In this document: positions 7,228 to 15,295 of the stretch, piece after piece | Layout of the letters: every line of letters begins with the position of its first letter | How positions within the stretch are numbered: position 1 is the stretch's first letter | Assembly: GCA_017477355.1 (NCBI GenBank) | Contig: JAFUWA010000017.1 | Span: 1 to 37,613 of the forward strand | Reading direction: 5' to 3' | Source of the DNA: Clostridia bacterium | GTDB lineage: Bacteria; Bacillota; Clostridia; TANB77; CAG-508 | DNA length: 37,613 bases | The notes under the pieces: model-generated | Databases searched by the model: none | Seen by the model: only the letters and a program-made list of their open reading frames with translations | What the model was told of the DNA's origin: nothing | Program-made: the position numbers and the translations under genes

Positions 7228-8160
7228 ATGGATAATAAGATTAAATTTGATGGAAACAAATTATTTCAAATACGCAAAGAAAAAAAGATGTCTCAAGAAA
7301 AATTAGCTTTAGCAATTGGGGTATCTAGACAAACCATTTATTTATGGGAATCAAATTCCAGTTTGCCAGATGTAGAAAAAGTAAGTAAAATTTGTAAAGT
7401 TTTAGAAATTAATTTGTCTGACTTGGTAGATGGTGTTGAAGAACCAATTAATAAACAAGGAAATGATGATATTAAAGAGATAACAAAAGTAGAAGAAAAT
7501 AAAAAAGGCTTGAAGAAAAAAATCATTACAATAATCATGATATTATTAATTTTTGTTTTTGTGATTCATATGATTTTTTCAACAATTAAATTTGTAAGAT
7601 TAAAAAAGATTCTAGATAAATGGGAAGAAATTGATCAACAAGATTTTTATTATATGAAAATTCAAGAAAGCTTAGTAAATAGAAATGAAAAAAATTTTGA
7701 TGATTTTTGTGAAAAATATTATCAAAATGGCGTTTTAAAAATAATTTGGAAAGATTCTAGCAATAGAATTCAAAATATAATAATATACGATAGGCCTGAA
7801 AAAAAGAAATATGTTGTTAACTTTGACGAGAAAACATATGTAAAACATCAATTAAAGGAAAATGACAATATATTTAAGTTGAGTAGTAATTTTAACGAAT
7901 ATTTCAAATTTAGCAATAATGATTTTCTAAATTATTTATTTTGCTTAAATCCGAATTTCAATATTTCTTATAATGATTCTTATGAAATGAAGATGAATGG
8001 TGTTGCTCGAAAAGTGATAGATTCTCAAACAGGATTATTAAACTATGAAATGACATTAGATAGTAACATGAGCCACGTAGAGAGATTTTATCAAATCGAG
8101 CTTAATACAGACAAAGATTTTGAGATAAATCTAGATGAATATACAGAGGTAACAGAATAA
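7228..8160 (+). CDS. Membrane-anchored XRE-family regulator
   Basis: A 310-aa protein with a Cro/CI-type helix-turn-helix at residues 12-66 (MSQEKLALAIGVSRQTIYLW, then SLPDVEKVSKICKVLEI), a charged linker, one membrane helix at about 99-120 and a C-terminal domain of about 190 aa that would lie outside the cell. The outer domain resembles LolA/GerS-type beta-sheet modules (short strands, IIIYDRPEKKKYVVNFDEKTY, and a closing DSQTGLLNYEM). This architecture suggests a one-component sensor that reads an envelope signal and regulates locally. The RBS is AAAGGAGA before ATG 7228. No partner operon is evident: the flanking genes are the secreted ORFan and murE. Confidence 0.8.
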   Translation: MDNKIKFDGNKLFQIRKEKKMSQEKLALAIGVSRQTIYLWESNSSLPDVEKVSKICKVLEINLSDLVDGVEEPINKQGNDDIKEITKVEENKKGLKKKIITIIMILLIFVFVIHMIFSTIKFVRLKKILDKWEEIDQQDFYYMKIQESLVNRNEKNFDDFCEKYYQNGVLKIIWKDSSNRIQNIIIYDRPEKKKYVVNFDEKTYVKHQLKENDNIFKLSSNFNEYFKFSNNDFLNYLFCLNPNFNISYNDSYEMKMNGVARKVIDSQTGLLNYEMTLDSNMSHVERFYQIELNTDKDFEINLDEYTEVTE

Positions 8161-8279
8161 AAATACAATTACCCCTTTTATTTTCCAGAAAATGTGATAA
8201 AATAGGAATATCAATATTTAAGTTAAGAGTTTAATTTATCTGATTGATTAGCCAAATCCTTTGGAAAAGAGGATAAATA

Positions 8280-9770
8280 ATGAAACTAAAAGATGTTTTA
8301 AAAAATGTAGAGATCTTAGAATTAACGGGTAGCCTAGAAGTAGAAATTACAAATTTAGGCTCTGATTCCAGAAAGCTTTTTTATGGTGGATTGTTTTTCG
8401 CGATAAAAGGCTTTACATTGGATGGAACAAAGTTTATTGAATCTGCAGTAAAAGAACGAGGAGCAGTAGCAGTTGTTGTTCAAGAAGATTTTGATATGAC
8501 TACTTGCTTACAAGAAGTTACGTATATTAAAGTAGCAAATATCAGAAAAACTTTAGCAGATTGCGCTAATAATTTTTATGACCATCCATCAGAAAAATTA
8601 AAAGTAATAGGAGTTACTGGTACAAAAGGAAAAACAACTTCAACTTTTATGATTAAGTCCATTTTAGAAAAAAGTGGCTTGAAAGTAGGGTTGATTGGAA
8701 GTATCGCAGTTTATATTGGAGAGGAAGAACTGGAAGTAACAGATAGAACTACTCCAGAAAGTTTTGTAATTTACAAGTATCTAGCCAAAATGGTGGAAGA
8801 GAAAGTAGATGTTGTTGTTTTAGAAGTTTCTTCTCAAGCAATGGTGCTAGATAGAGTAACAGGAATTCAATTTGATGCCTGTCTATTTACAAATCTAACA
8901 GAAGACCATATTAGTCCAAAAGAACATAAAGATATGGAAGATTATTTTAGTGCAAAATTTTCTTTAATGAAACTTGCACCATATATTGTAACAACGTTAG
9001 ATAATGATTATACAGCTAGAATTCCAAATTTAATTCAAGATACCCCAATTTTAACGTTTGGTTTAACAAATAAAAATCAAATGACAGCTAAAGATTTAAA
9101 ACCAACAAATCAATCTACTACATTTACTTTAGAAGATGACGGAAAAGAAGAGGAGATAACAGTTGGAATTCCTGGAGATTATATGGTTATGAACGCTCTA
9201 GGAGCAATTGGGATTGCAAAACATTTTGGAGCAACAAATGAAGATTGTAAGAATGGATTAAAAGAAGTGAAAGTATTTGGAAGAAGTGAGATGGTTCCAA
9301 ATAAACTTGGGCTAACTATTATGATAGATTATGCACATACTCCATCTAGTTTAGAGTCAATTTTGTCAACTGTAAAACCATATACAAAAGGAAGAGTAAT
9401 TTGTGTATGGGGTGTTGGAGGAGATCGTGATAGTGCAAAAAGACCTGTTATGGGAGAAATTTCGGGAAGATTAGCAGATTATACAATTTTGACTTCAGAC
9501 CAAGTTAGAACAGAAGAACCAATAAAAATTTTAAGAGAGATTGAAGTTGGTTTAAAGAGTGTTACAAATCAATATAGTATTATTTTAAATAGAACAGAAG
9601 CAATTCGATTTGCAATTAATATGGCAAATCAAGAGGATATGATTGTAATACCAGGACTTGGAAATGATTTGTATATTGAAAAAGACCATGTAAAACATCC
9701 ATATAATGAAAGAACAGTGATACATGACATCATTGAAGAGAAAATTAAAAATAAGGATGAAATATTTTAA
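8280..9770 (+). CDS. murE: UDP-MurNAc-tripeptide ligase MurE
   Basis: A 496-aa Mur ligase that adds the third stem-peptide residue to UDP-MurNAc-L-Ala-D-Glu in the cytoplasm. The N-terminal UDP-binding domain has DSRKLFYGGLFFAIKG. The ATPase domain has the P-loop VTGTKGKTTSTFM, then DRTTPES, EVSSQAMVLDRV and FTNLTEDHISPKEH. The C-terminal domain has DYAHTPSSLES and WGVGGDRDSAKRPVMGE. Two residues are unusual: the P-loop has Lys where TGTNGKTT is common, and the amino-acid selectivity loop reads SDQVRTEEP in place of the DNPR typical of diaminopimelate-specific enzymes. The neighbouring dapL and asd argue for DAP as the substrate, but this is inference. ATG 8280 has AAAGAGGA upstream. Confidence 0.93.
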   Translation: MKLKDVLKNVEILELTGSLEVEITNLGSDSRKLFYGGLFFAIKGFTLDGTKFIESAVKERGAVAVVVQEDFDMTTCLQEVTYIKVANIRKTLADCANNFYDHPSEKLKVIGVTGTKGKTTSTFMIKSILEKSGLKVGLIGSIAVYIGEEELEVTDRTTPESFVIYKYLAKMVEEKVDVVVLEVSSQAMVLDRVTGIQFDACLFTNLTEDHISPKEHKDMEDYFSAKFSLMKLAPYIVTTLDNDYTARIPNLIQDTPILTFGLTNKNQMTAKDLKPTNQSTTFTLEDDGKEEEITVGIPGDYMVMNALGAIGIAKHFGATNEDCKNGLKEVKVFGRSEMVPNKLGLTIMIDYAHTPSSLESILSTVKPYTKGRVICVWGVGGDRDSAKRPVMGEISGRLADYTILTSDQVRTEEPIKILREIEVGLKSVTNQYSIILNRTEAIRFAINMANQEDMIVIPGLGNDLYIEKDHVKHPYNERTVIHDIIEEKIKNKDEIF

Positions 9771-9843
9771 AAGGAATAGTTAATGTTGAAATTAATAATT
9801 TAATTTTGAGAGTAGTTTCCTGAAGATAGAAAGAGAGAATTTT

Positions 9844-11073
9844 ATGTTTTATATTAATGAAGGATTTTTAGATTTGCATAACAGTTATTTGTTTGCAACA
9901 GTATCTAAGAAAATAGAGGAGTTTCAAAAAAGTCATCCAGATAAAAAAGTAATTAAACTAGGAATTGGAGATGTAACAAGACCATTAGCACCAGTTGTAA
10001 TAGAAGCAATGCATAAAGCAGTTGATGACTTAAGTAGAACAGAAACATTTAAGGGTTATGGTCCTGAATCAGGATATAATTTCTTGAAAGAGAAAATTGC
10101 AGAATATGATTATAAAGGACTTGGAATTACGAAAGAAGAAATTTTCTTATCAGACGGCGCAAAGTCTGATTGTGGAAATATGTGCGATTTGTTTGGAGAG
10201 AATTTAAAAATTGCAATTATGGATCCAGTTTATCCATCTTATTTAGACGCAAATGTGGAAGCTGGAAGAGGTGGAAAATTTAATGAAGAGACTGGTAAGT
10301 ACGAAAAAGTAATTTATATGCCAATTTCAAGTGAGAATAATTTTGTGCCAGAGCTTCCAAAAGAAATTCCAGATGTAATTTATTTATGTTTTCCAAACAA
10401 TCCAACTGGAACAGTTTTAAATAAAGGACAATTGAAGAAATTTGTGGATTATGCAAGAGAAAATAAAGCGTTGATTTTATTTGATGCTGCTTATGAAGCA
10501 TTTATCCAAGATGAAGATATTCCACATTCTATTTATGAAATAGAGGGAGCTAAAGAAGTAGCAGTTGAGTTTAGAAGTTTTTCAAAATCAGCTGGATTTA
10601 CAGGAGTAAGAATGGCTTCTTGCACAGTTCCAAAAGAAGTTTGCGGTTATACAAGAAGTGGAGAGAAGGTTCATTTAAATCCACTTTGGGATAGTAGAAT
10701 TGCTGCTAAATTTAATGGACCAAGCTATATTTCTCAAAAGGGTGCTGAGGCTGTTTATACAGAGGAAGGTCAAAAACAAATTCAAGAAAATTTAAAATAT
10801 TATCGTGAAAACGCAAAAATTATTGTAGAGGGATTAAAAGAAGCTGGCTTTACAGTAGAAGGAGGCCAAAATTCTCCATATGTATGGTTTAAGATTCCAG
10901 CAGGAATGACATCATGGGAATTCTTTGATGAATTACTAGAAAAAGCAAATGTTGCAGGAACTCCCGGAAGTGGATTTGGTCCATCTGGAGAAGGCTATTT
11001 TAGATTGACATCTTTTGGAACAAGAGAAAATACAATAGAAGCTATGAGACGAATAAAGGAGACAAAATTTTAA
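9844..11073 (+). CDS. dapL: LL-diaminopimelate aminotransferase
   Basis: A PLP fold-type I enzyme that converts tetrahydrodipicolinate to LL-2,6-diaminopimelate in one step, feeding peptidoglycan and lysine synthesis. The 409-aa product starts NEGFLDLHNSYLFATV and has KVIKLGIGDVTRPLAP, ETFKGYGPESGY, FLSDGAKSDCGN, YLCFPNNPTGTVL and the Schiff-base lysine motif SFSKSAGFTGVR, all hallmarks of DapL. GAGAGAA lies upstream of ATG 9844. The TAA stop overlaps the ATG of the HD gene by one base, so the two are translationally coupled. Together with asd downstream it forms a DAP synthesis block. Confidence 0.97.
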   Translation: MFYINEGFLDLHNSYLFATVSKKIEEFQKSHPDKKVIKLGIGDVTRPLAPVVIEAMHKAVDDLSRTETFKGYGPESGYNFLKEKIAEYDYKGLGITKEEIFLSDGAKSDCGNMCDLFGENLKIAIMDPVYPSYLDANVEAGRGGKFNEETGKYEKVIYMPISSENNFVPELPKEIPDVIYLCFPNNPTGTVLNKGQLKKFVDYARENKALILFDAAYEAFIQDEDIPHSIYEIEGAKEVAVEFRSFSKSAGFTGVRMASCTVPKEVCGYTRSGEKVHLNPLWDSRIAAKFNGPSYISQKGAEAVYTEEGQKQIQENLKYYRENAKIIVEGLKEAGFTVEGGQNSPYVWFKIPAGMTSWEFFDELLEKANVAGTPGSGFGPSGEGYFRLTSFGTRENTIEAMRRIKETKF

Positions 11074-11630
11074 TGAAGGAAGAGTTTATTAATTTATTAA
11101 AAAGTACAGGTAGAGATGGAATGGAAGAGGTAATTAAATTTTTGGAAAAATCAGATTTTTTTCAAGCTCCTGCTAGTACAAGATTTCATGGATGCTACGA
11201 AGGTGGGCTTTTAGAGCATAGTATGAAAGTATATGAGATTTTTAAAGATAAAGTAGAAAAATCTGTGATTGAAATTAATACACCAAAAGAATCTTTGATT
11301 ATTATGGCATTACTTCATGATATTTGCAAAGCTAATTATTATAAAGTTGATTACAGAAATTCCAAAAATCAAATAACTGGAGAATGGGAAAAAGTTCCAT
11401 ATTATACGGTAGATGATACAATTCCTTATGGTCATGGCGAAAAAAGCGTTATGATGCTAACAGAATATATAAAACTAACCAATGAAGAGAAATATGCAAT
11501 CCGTTGGCACATGGGATTTACAGAACCAAAAGAAAATTATCAATATTTAAGCATTGCTTATCAAAAATATCCAATTGCGCTTCTTTTACACGAAGCGGAT
11601 TTGGAAGCTACCTATTTTTTTGATATATAA
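11073..11630 (+). CDS. HD-domain phosphohydrolase
   Basis: A 185-aa soluble protein with HD-superfamily metal ligands: His49 (GGLLEHSMKV), His82-Asp83 (ALLHDICKA), His121 (PYGHGEKS), His146 (RWHMGF) and Asp176 (LLHEADLEAT). The two extra histidines place it in the HD-GYP/YqeK-like part of the superfamily that usually hydrolyses nucleotides. The substrate is unknown. The start overlaps the dapL stop by one base (TAATG), so it belongs to that operon. Confidence 0.88.
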   Translation: MKEEFINLLKSTGRDGMEEVIKFLEKSDFFQAPASTRFHGCYEGGLLEHSMKVYEIFKDKVEKSVIEINTPKESLIIMALLHDICKANYYKVDYRNSKNQITGEWEKVPYYTVDDTIPYGHGEKSVMMLTEYIKLTNEEKYAIRWHMGFTEPKENYQYLSIAYQKYPIALLLHEADLEATYFFDI

Positions 11631-11686
11631 AAAGAACAATATTATAGAATTATTAATATAATTTTATATAAAAATATATTTAGAAG

Positions 11687-11829
11687 GAGACATGGATATA
11701 TTTGACTCAATCGCTTCTCAAGGTCGATATTCTTCGATTAATTGTATAAAAATACTTAAATAATCTATATAAAACAAATTAATTGGAAGTCTCCACTTTC
11801 GAGACTCTTCGTCAAAACATCCATATCTC
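11687..11829 (+). promoter_or_regulatory. Candidate structured leader of asd
   Basis: GAGACATGGAT (11687-11697) can pair with ATCCATATCTC (11819-11829) with one mismatch, closing a domain of about 120 bases that ends about 11 bases before the asd RBS. Inside is a perfect hairpin AGTCTC (11788-11793)/GAGACT (11801-11806), and the 5' GGAGAC can alternatively pair with GTCTCC at 11790-11795. Competing pairings of this type suggest a regulatory RNA. It is not a lysine riboswitch by sequence. Confidence 0.4.
11692..11763 (+). CDS. Possible 23-aa leader peptide before asd
   Basis: ATG 11692 is preceded by AAGGAG (11684-11689) and reads 23 codons to TAA 11761-11763, ending in IKILK. It lies inside the structured leader of asd. 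There is no run of Lys, Thr or Met codons, so classical attenuation is not evident. Whether it is translated is unknown. Confidence 0.3.
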   Translation: MDIFDSIASQGRYSSINCIKILK

Positions 11830-11851
11830 TTTAAATAGTGAGGTATCTAAT

Positions 11852-12859
11852 ATGAAAGAGTACAGTTTAGCATTAGTCGGAGCAACCGGCGTTGTAGGAA
11901 GAGAAGCAAGAAAGGTTTTAGAAGAGCTTCAGCTTCCAATTTCAAAGTATGTGTTTTTAGCCTCAAGTAGATCTGCTGGAACAAAATTAGAATTTATGGG
12001 AAAAGAATACGAGGTTCAAGAATTAAAAGAAGATTCTTTTGATGAAGGTTTTGATTTTGCTGTATTTAGTGCAGGAGGAGAAACATCTAAAAAATTTGGA
12101 CCAATTGCATCCTCAAAAGGTGCAATAGTTGTGGATAACAGTAGTGCATTTCGAATGGAAAAAGATGTTCCACTTGTTGTTCCAGAAGTAAACCCTGGAG
12201 ATATCAGTTGGAATCATGGAATCATTGCAAATCCTAATTGTTCTACAATTCAAGCAGTTGTTCCATTAAAAGTTTTAGATGATAAATATACAATAAAAAG
12301 AATTATTTATTCAACATATCAAGCTGTTTCAGGAGCTGGAAAAAGTGGAATTGACGATTTAGAAAATGGAATTCAAGGATACGTAGATAATGAGGAATAT
12401 GAGCTTACTAAATTTGCACATCCAATCTTTAATAATTGTTTGCCAGATATTGATGTTGCAATGCCAAGTGGATATACTAAAGAAGAAGAGAAAATGATTA
12501 ATGAAACTAGAAAAATTTTAGGAAAACCAGATTTGGCAGTAACAGCTACTTGTGTTAGAGTTCCTGTATTTAATTCACATAGTGAATCTATTAATGTAGA
12601 ATTTGAAAATGAATTTGATTTGGAAGAATTAATTGAAACTTTGAAAAAATCTGAGGGAATTATTGTAGAAGATGACTTACCAAATCATATTTACCCTTTG
12701 GCAGCAAATAGTACAGGACATAATGAAGTATATGTTGGAAGAATTAGAAGAGATTTTAGTGTAAAAAATGGTTTGAATTTCTGGTGTGTTGCCGATAATA
12801 TTAGAAAAGGTGCTGCAACAAATGCACTTCAGATTGTAAAATATATTATTGAAAATTAG
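11852..12859 (+). CDS. asd: Aspartate-semialdehyde dehydrogenase
   Basis: Reduces aspartyl phosphate to aspartate semialdehyde with NADPH, the branch point to DAP/lysine, methionine and threonine. The start is ATG 11852, set by GTGAGGT at 11838-11844; an in-frame TTG at 11783 would only translate the structured leader. The 335-aa product has the Rossmann motif LVGATGVVGREARKVL, SSAFRM after VVDN, the catalytic cysteine in NPNCSTIQ, STYQAVSGAGKSG, and the substrate-binding HSESINVEFE and NHIYPLAANSTGHNEVYVGR. All are full-length and normal. A 27-nt palindrome follows the stop. Confidence 0.97.
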   Translation: MKEYSLALVGATGVVGREARKVLEELQLPISKYVFLASSRSAGTKLEFMGKEYEVQELKEDSFDEGFDFAVFSAGGETSKKFGPIASSKGAIVVDNSSAFRMEKDVPLVVPEVNPGDISWNHGIIANPNCSTIQAVVPLKVLDDKYTIKRIIYSTYQAVSGAGKSGIDDLENGIQGYVDNEEYELTKFAHPIFNNCLPDIDVAMPSGYTKEEEKMINETRKILGKPDLAVTATCVRVPVFNSHSESINVEFENEFDLEELIETLKKSEGIIVEDDLPNHIYPLAANSTGHNEVYVGRIRRDFSVKNGLNFWCVADNIRKGAATNALQIVKYIIEN

Positions 12860-12865
12860 AAAAAT

Positions 12866-12892
12866 GGGAAATGGGGATGGTCTTCATTTCCC
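12866..12892 (+). repeat. REP-like 27-nt palindrome, divergent copy A
   Basis: It begins GGGAAATGGGGATGG and ends CATTTCCC, the same length and arms as the copies at 16795, 27540, 27580 and 30270, but with a changed centre. It lies 6 bases after the asd stop and may also act as a terminator. Confidence 0.55.
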
Positions 12893-12985
12893 ACTTTTAA
12901 AATTTTTCGAAAAAGATATATACAAAAACAAAAATTAGCACTATAATAAAATATGTAGATTACAGGTAGAAATAGGGGATATATT

Positions 12986-13501
12986 ATGTATAGTGAAAAA
13001 ACATACAAAAACTATATTTTTTGGATGCAAGTAAAACGAGTTGTCGTAATTCTAGTACTTAGCTGTTTAGGAGCAGCTTTAGGAATGTTAATTGGATGGA
13101 TATTAGGAAGTACTATGAAACTTACATCTTTTAACAACATTATTATTGCTGTGTCAACAACGGTATTTTTCTTATTAGGAGTTTTATTAACAGTTGGAAC
13201 AGGAAAACAAGTTCAAGATGGATATTGGAGAATTGCAGTTTTAAGAAAATTAACTGTAATTCAAAAAAACTTAGAGTTAAATAATGAACTTTTGAGAAAT
13301 ACAGATAAATCAATTAAAGATAATTTATCTCCAGTTGGAAATATGAATACAGAAATCAAAGAAGAGGAAGTAACTACAGAAGAAGAATTTGATGCAACTG
13401 CTCTTTATAAGTTTGATGAAACAGCGCTAGTTCCTCAAAATCAAAAGAAATTAGCTAAAATGAAAAAGAAAAAAATTAAAAAACCTGAAGATTTAAAATA
13501 G
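12986..13501 (+). CDS. Small membrane protein, 171 aa, unknown
   Basis: ATG 12986 follows ATAGGGGATATATT. Two membrane helices span about residues 15-38 and 48-69, separated by a short loop. The remaining 100 aa are cytoplasmic by charge: a helical stretch (VIQKNLELNNELLRNTDKSI), an acidic region (KEEEVTTEEEFDATALYKFD) and a very basic tail (KKLAKMKKKKIKKPEDLK). The family is not recognised. It sits alone, between asd and a strong terminator, upstream of the spoIIIA operon. A structural or regulatory membrane role is possible but unsupported. Confidence 0.75.
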   Translation: MYSEKTYKNYIFWMQVKRVVVILVLSCLGAALGMLIGWILGSTMKLTSFNNIIIAVSTTVFFLLGVLLTVGTGKQVQDGYWRIAVLRKLTVIQKNLELNNELLRNTDKSIKDNLSPVGNMNTEIKEEEVTTEEEFDATALYKFDETALVPQNQKKLAKMKKKKIKKPEDLK

Positions 13502-13525
13502 ATAGAAAGAGAGACAAATTTGAAG

Positions 13526-13575
13526 TGAACCCTCCTTGTTAGACAAGAAGTTTAATAAGGAGGGTTCATTTTTTT
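13526..13575 (+). terminator. Strong terminator before spoIIIA operon
   Basis: TGAACCCTCCTT (13526-13537) and AAGGAGGGTTCA (13557-13568) form a 12-bp stem followed by seven T residues. It isolates the spoIIIA operon from upstream transcription. Confidence 0.9.
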
Positions 13576-13584
13576 ATTAAATTT

Positions 13585-13617
13585 AGGAATATTTTTAAAA
13601 TGCTGTGAATATATATT
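13585..13617 (+). promoter_or_regulatory. Possible sporulation-sigma (SigE-like) promoter
   Basis: AGGAATAT at 13585-13592 and AATATATATT from about 13608, roughly 16 bases apart, loosely fit the SigE pattern expected for spoIIIA. No SigA-like TTGACA/TATAAT pair is seen here. The region is so AT-rich that this is weak. Confidence 0.3.
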
Positions 13618-13649
13618 AATAAATAAACTTACAAAGGATGATTTTGGGG

Positions 13650-14601
13650 ATGCAAACGAAAATAAAAAACATTTTGGGATATTTTCCAGACAAGTTAGCG
13701 AAAGCTTTAACTCTGGAGGTAACAGAAAACTTTGAAAAATTGGAAGAAATTCGATTAAGGGCCTTAAGACCAATTATTTTAAAATTACGAGAAGATGAAA
13801 TTGTTATTAAATATGAGATAAGTACAGAAGAAATTTTGAATACACTTTCGCGTATTTGTGAAAATTCCATTTATAGTTATCAAAATGAAATTGCTAATCG
13901 GCTTTGTTACGGTAAAAGGTGGACATAGAGTGGGTTTGTCAGGTTCTTGTGTTATTGAAAATGGAAGAGTAATTAATATTAATTATATTTATAGTTTGAA
14001 TTTTAGAATTGCAAGAGAAATTGTTGGGTGCAGTAGAAATATTTTAGCAGAAATCATTCAAGTGGATGCAGAAACAATTTATAATACCTTAATTGTTTCG
14101 CCACCTGGAGGTGGAAAGACGACTATTTTAAGAGATTTGATTCGTTTCTTGAGTTCAGGTGTAAAGGATTATAAGTTTAAGGCTGTGAATGTTGGAATCG
14201 TGGATGAGAGAGGGGAAATTGCGGCGCTTTTTAGGGGAATTCCTCAGAATGATATCGGAACAAAAATAGATATTTTGGAAAATGTTTCGAAAGCAGTTGG
14301 AATGAAAATGCTAGTAAGAAGTTTAGCACCTAAAATAGTTGTTGCAGATGAGATTGGATCGAATGAAGATATAGAAGCGATTAATTATGTTGTTTGTTCT
14401 GGTGTGAAAGGAATATTTACTTGCCATGGCGCCAGTATGCAAGATTTGAGTTTGAATCCTGTTATTAAAAATTTGATTCATCTAAATTTAATAGAAAGAA
14501 TTATTTTTTTGGATGAAAAGAAAAAAGGAAATATTCGAGAAGTTTATTACTTGGACAAGAAGAACAGAGAATACAGTATCAAAGAGGAAAGAGGATTATA
14601 A
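13650..14601 (+). CDS. spoIIIAA: SpoIIIAA ATPase, needs +1 shift at CGGC 13899
   Basis: AAA-type secretion ATPase of the SpoIIIA-SpoIIQ channel between mother cell and forespore. ATG 13650 suits AAAGGA (13633-13638); ATG 13638 would abut the RBS. Read straight, the frame stops at 13926-13928. Skipping C13899 gives Asn-Gly-Phe-Val-Thr-Val-Lys-Gly-Gly-His-Arg-Val-Gly, the conserved block before the ATPase domain, and then runs to 14601, 316 aa. The Walker A is SPPGGGKTT (about 150-158), with VDERGEIA after it and the Walker B in KIVVADEIG. The shifted site is codon 84. The stop overlaps the SpoIIIAB ATG by one base. The length and all motifs are normal once the shift is made. Confidence 0.93.
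13899..13902 (+). other. Recoding site 2: CGGC read as Gly (SpoIIIAA)
   Basis: Preceding codon AAT, following TTT. Omission of C13899 leaves GGC and restores the NGFVTVKGGHRVG block that is conserved in SpoIIIAA. Confidence 0.93.
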
Positions 14602-15086
14602 TGTTTGTGGTAAAAATGGTAATGATTTGTTTGATTATTTTGATTTGTAATGCGATTGGAAAGATAAAAGCAGATTCTTTTCAACAAAGATATTTAGAGT
14701 TAAAAAAATTGAAAAGAGGACTTGGAATTTTTAGGAGTAAATTGGAATTTACTTATGAACCAGTTGGAGAGATTTTTGAAGATATTTCTAGGCTTGTCTA
14801 TGAAGAGGAAGATAATATTTTTAAGAGGTTCTTAGAAAATAATGATTGGAATTTGGCTATAGAAAATCAAAAGAATTTTGAGAAAGAAGATAAAGAGGTT
14901 GCCAAAGGGCTTGGAAAAATGCTTGGAAAATTAGATAAAGATGGACAATTGAATGAAATTTATTTAGTAGATGGTTTTATTGATAAGCAGATAGAAGAGG
15001 CGTTTGAAGTAAAACAAAAAAACGAAAAATTATATAAAGTGTTGGGAAGAAGTGTAGGATTAGCAATTGCAATTATTTTAATTTAA
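14601..15086 (+). CDS. spoIIIAB: SpoIIIAB, read without a shift
   Basis: A 161-aa stage III sporulation protein of the SpoIIIA complex, distantly GspF-like, bound to the mother-cell membrane. It has an N-terminal hydrophobic helix (residues 3-20), a long charged helical middle (YLELKKLKRGLGIFRSKLEF, then EKEDKEVAKGLGKMLGKLDK) and a C-terminal hydrophobic helix (GLAIAIILI). It overlaps spoIIIAA by one base and lies 13 bases before spoIIIAC. It is the only spoIIIA gene with no CGG in any codon position needing repair, and it is also the only one that reads straight through, which makes it an internal control for sequence quality. Confidence 0.9.
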   Translation: MFVVKMVMICLIILICNAIGKIKADSFQQRYLELKKLKRGLGIFRSKLEFTYEPVGEIFEDISRLVYEEEDNIFKRFLENNDWNLAIENQKNFEKEDKEVAKGLGKMLGKLDKDGQLNEIYLVDGFIDKQIEEAFEVKQKNEKLYKVLGRSVGLAIAIILI

Positions 15087-15099
15087 AAGAGGGAAATGT

Positions 15100-15295
15100 A
15101 TGGATATTGATTTGTTATTTAAGATTGCTGGAATTGGAATTATTATAGCAGTACTGCATCAGATTTTAACAAAAGCAGGGCGAGAGGATCAAGCAATGAT
15201 GACAAGTTTAGCTCGGAATGATTATTGTTCTTACAGTTATCATTAAAGAAATTAGTGATTTGTTTGCGACAGTAAGGACGGTGTTTAATTTGTGA
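15100..15295 (+). CDS. spoIIIAC: SpoIIIAC, needs +1 shift at CGGA 15214
   Basis: A small two-helix membrane subunit of the SpoIIIA channel. ATG 15100 follows AAGAGGGAAAT. Read straight it gives 47 codons and stops at 15244. Skipping C15214 gives TSLAGMIIVLTVIIKEISDL, the conserved second helix, and a stop at 15293-15295 (64 aa, normal for the family). The shifted site is codon 39. In Bacillus SpoIIIAC a glycine also occupies this place (LLGF, from memory). The recoded TGA stop overlaps the GTG start of spoIIIAD as GTGA, a coupling that exists only in the shifted frame. Confidence 0.93.
15214..15217 (+). other. Recoding site 3: CGGA read as Gly (SpoIIIAC)
   Basis: Preceding codon GCT, following ATG. 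Omission of C15214 restores Leu-Ala-Gly-Met-Ile-Ile and the proper C-terminus. Confidence 0.93.

Noticed and set aside
11687..11829. Lysine riboswitch before asd
   Set aside because: The conserved L-box core sequences are absent and no intrinsic terminator with a T run follows the hairpin.
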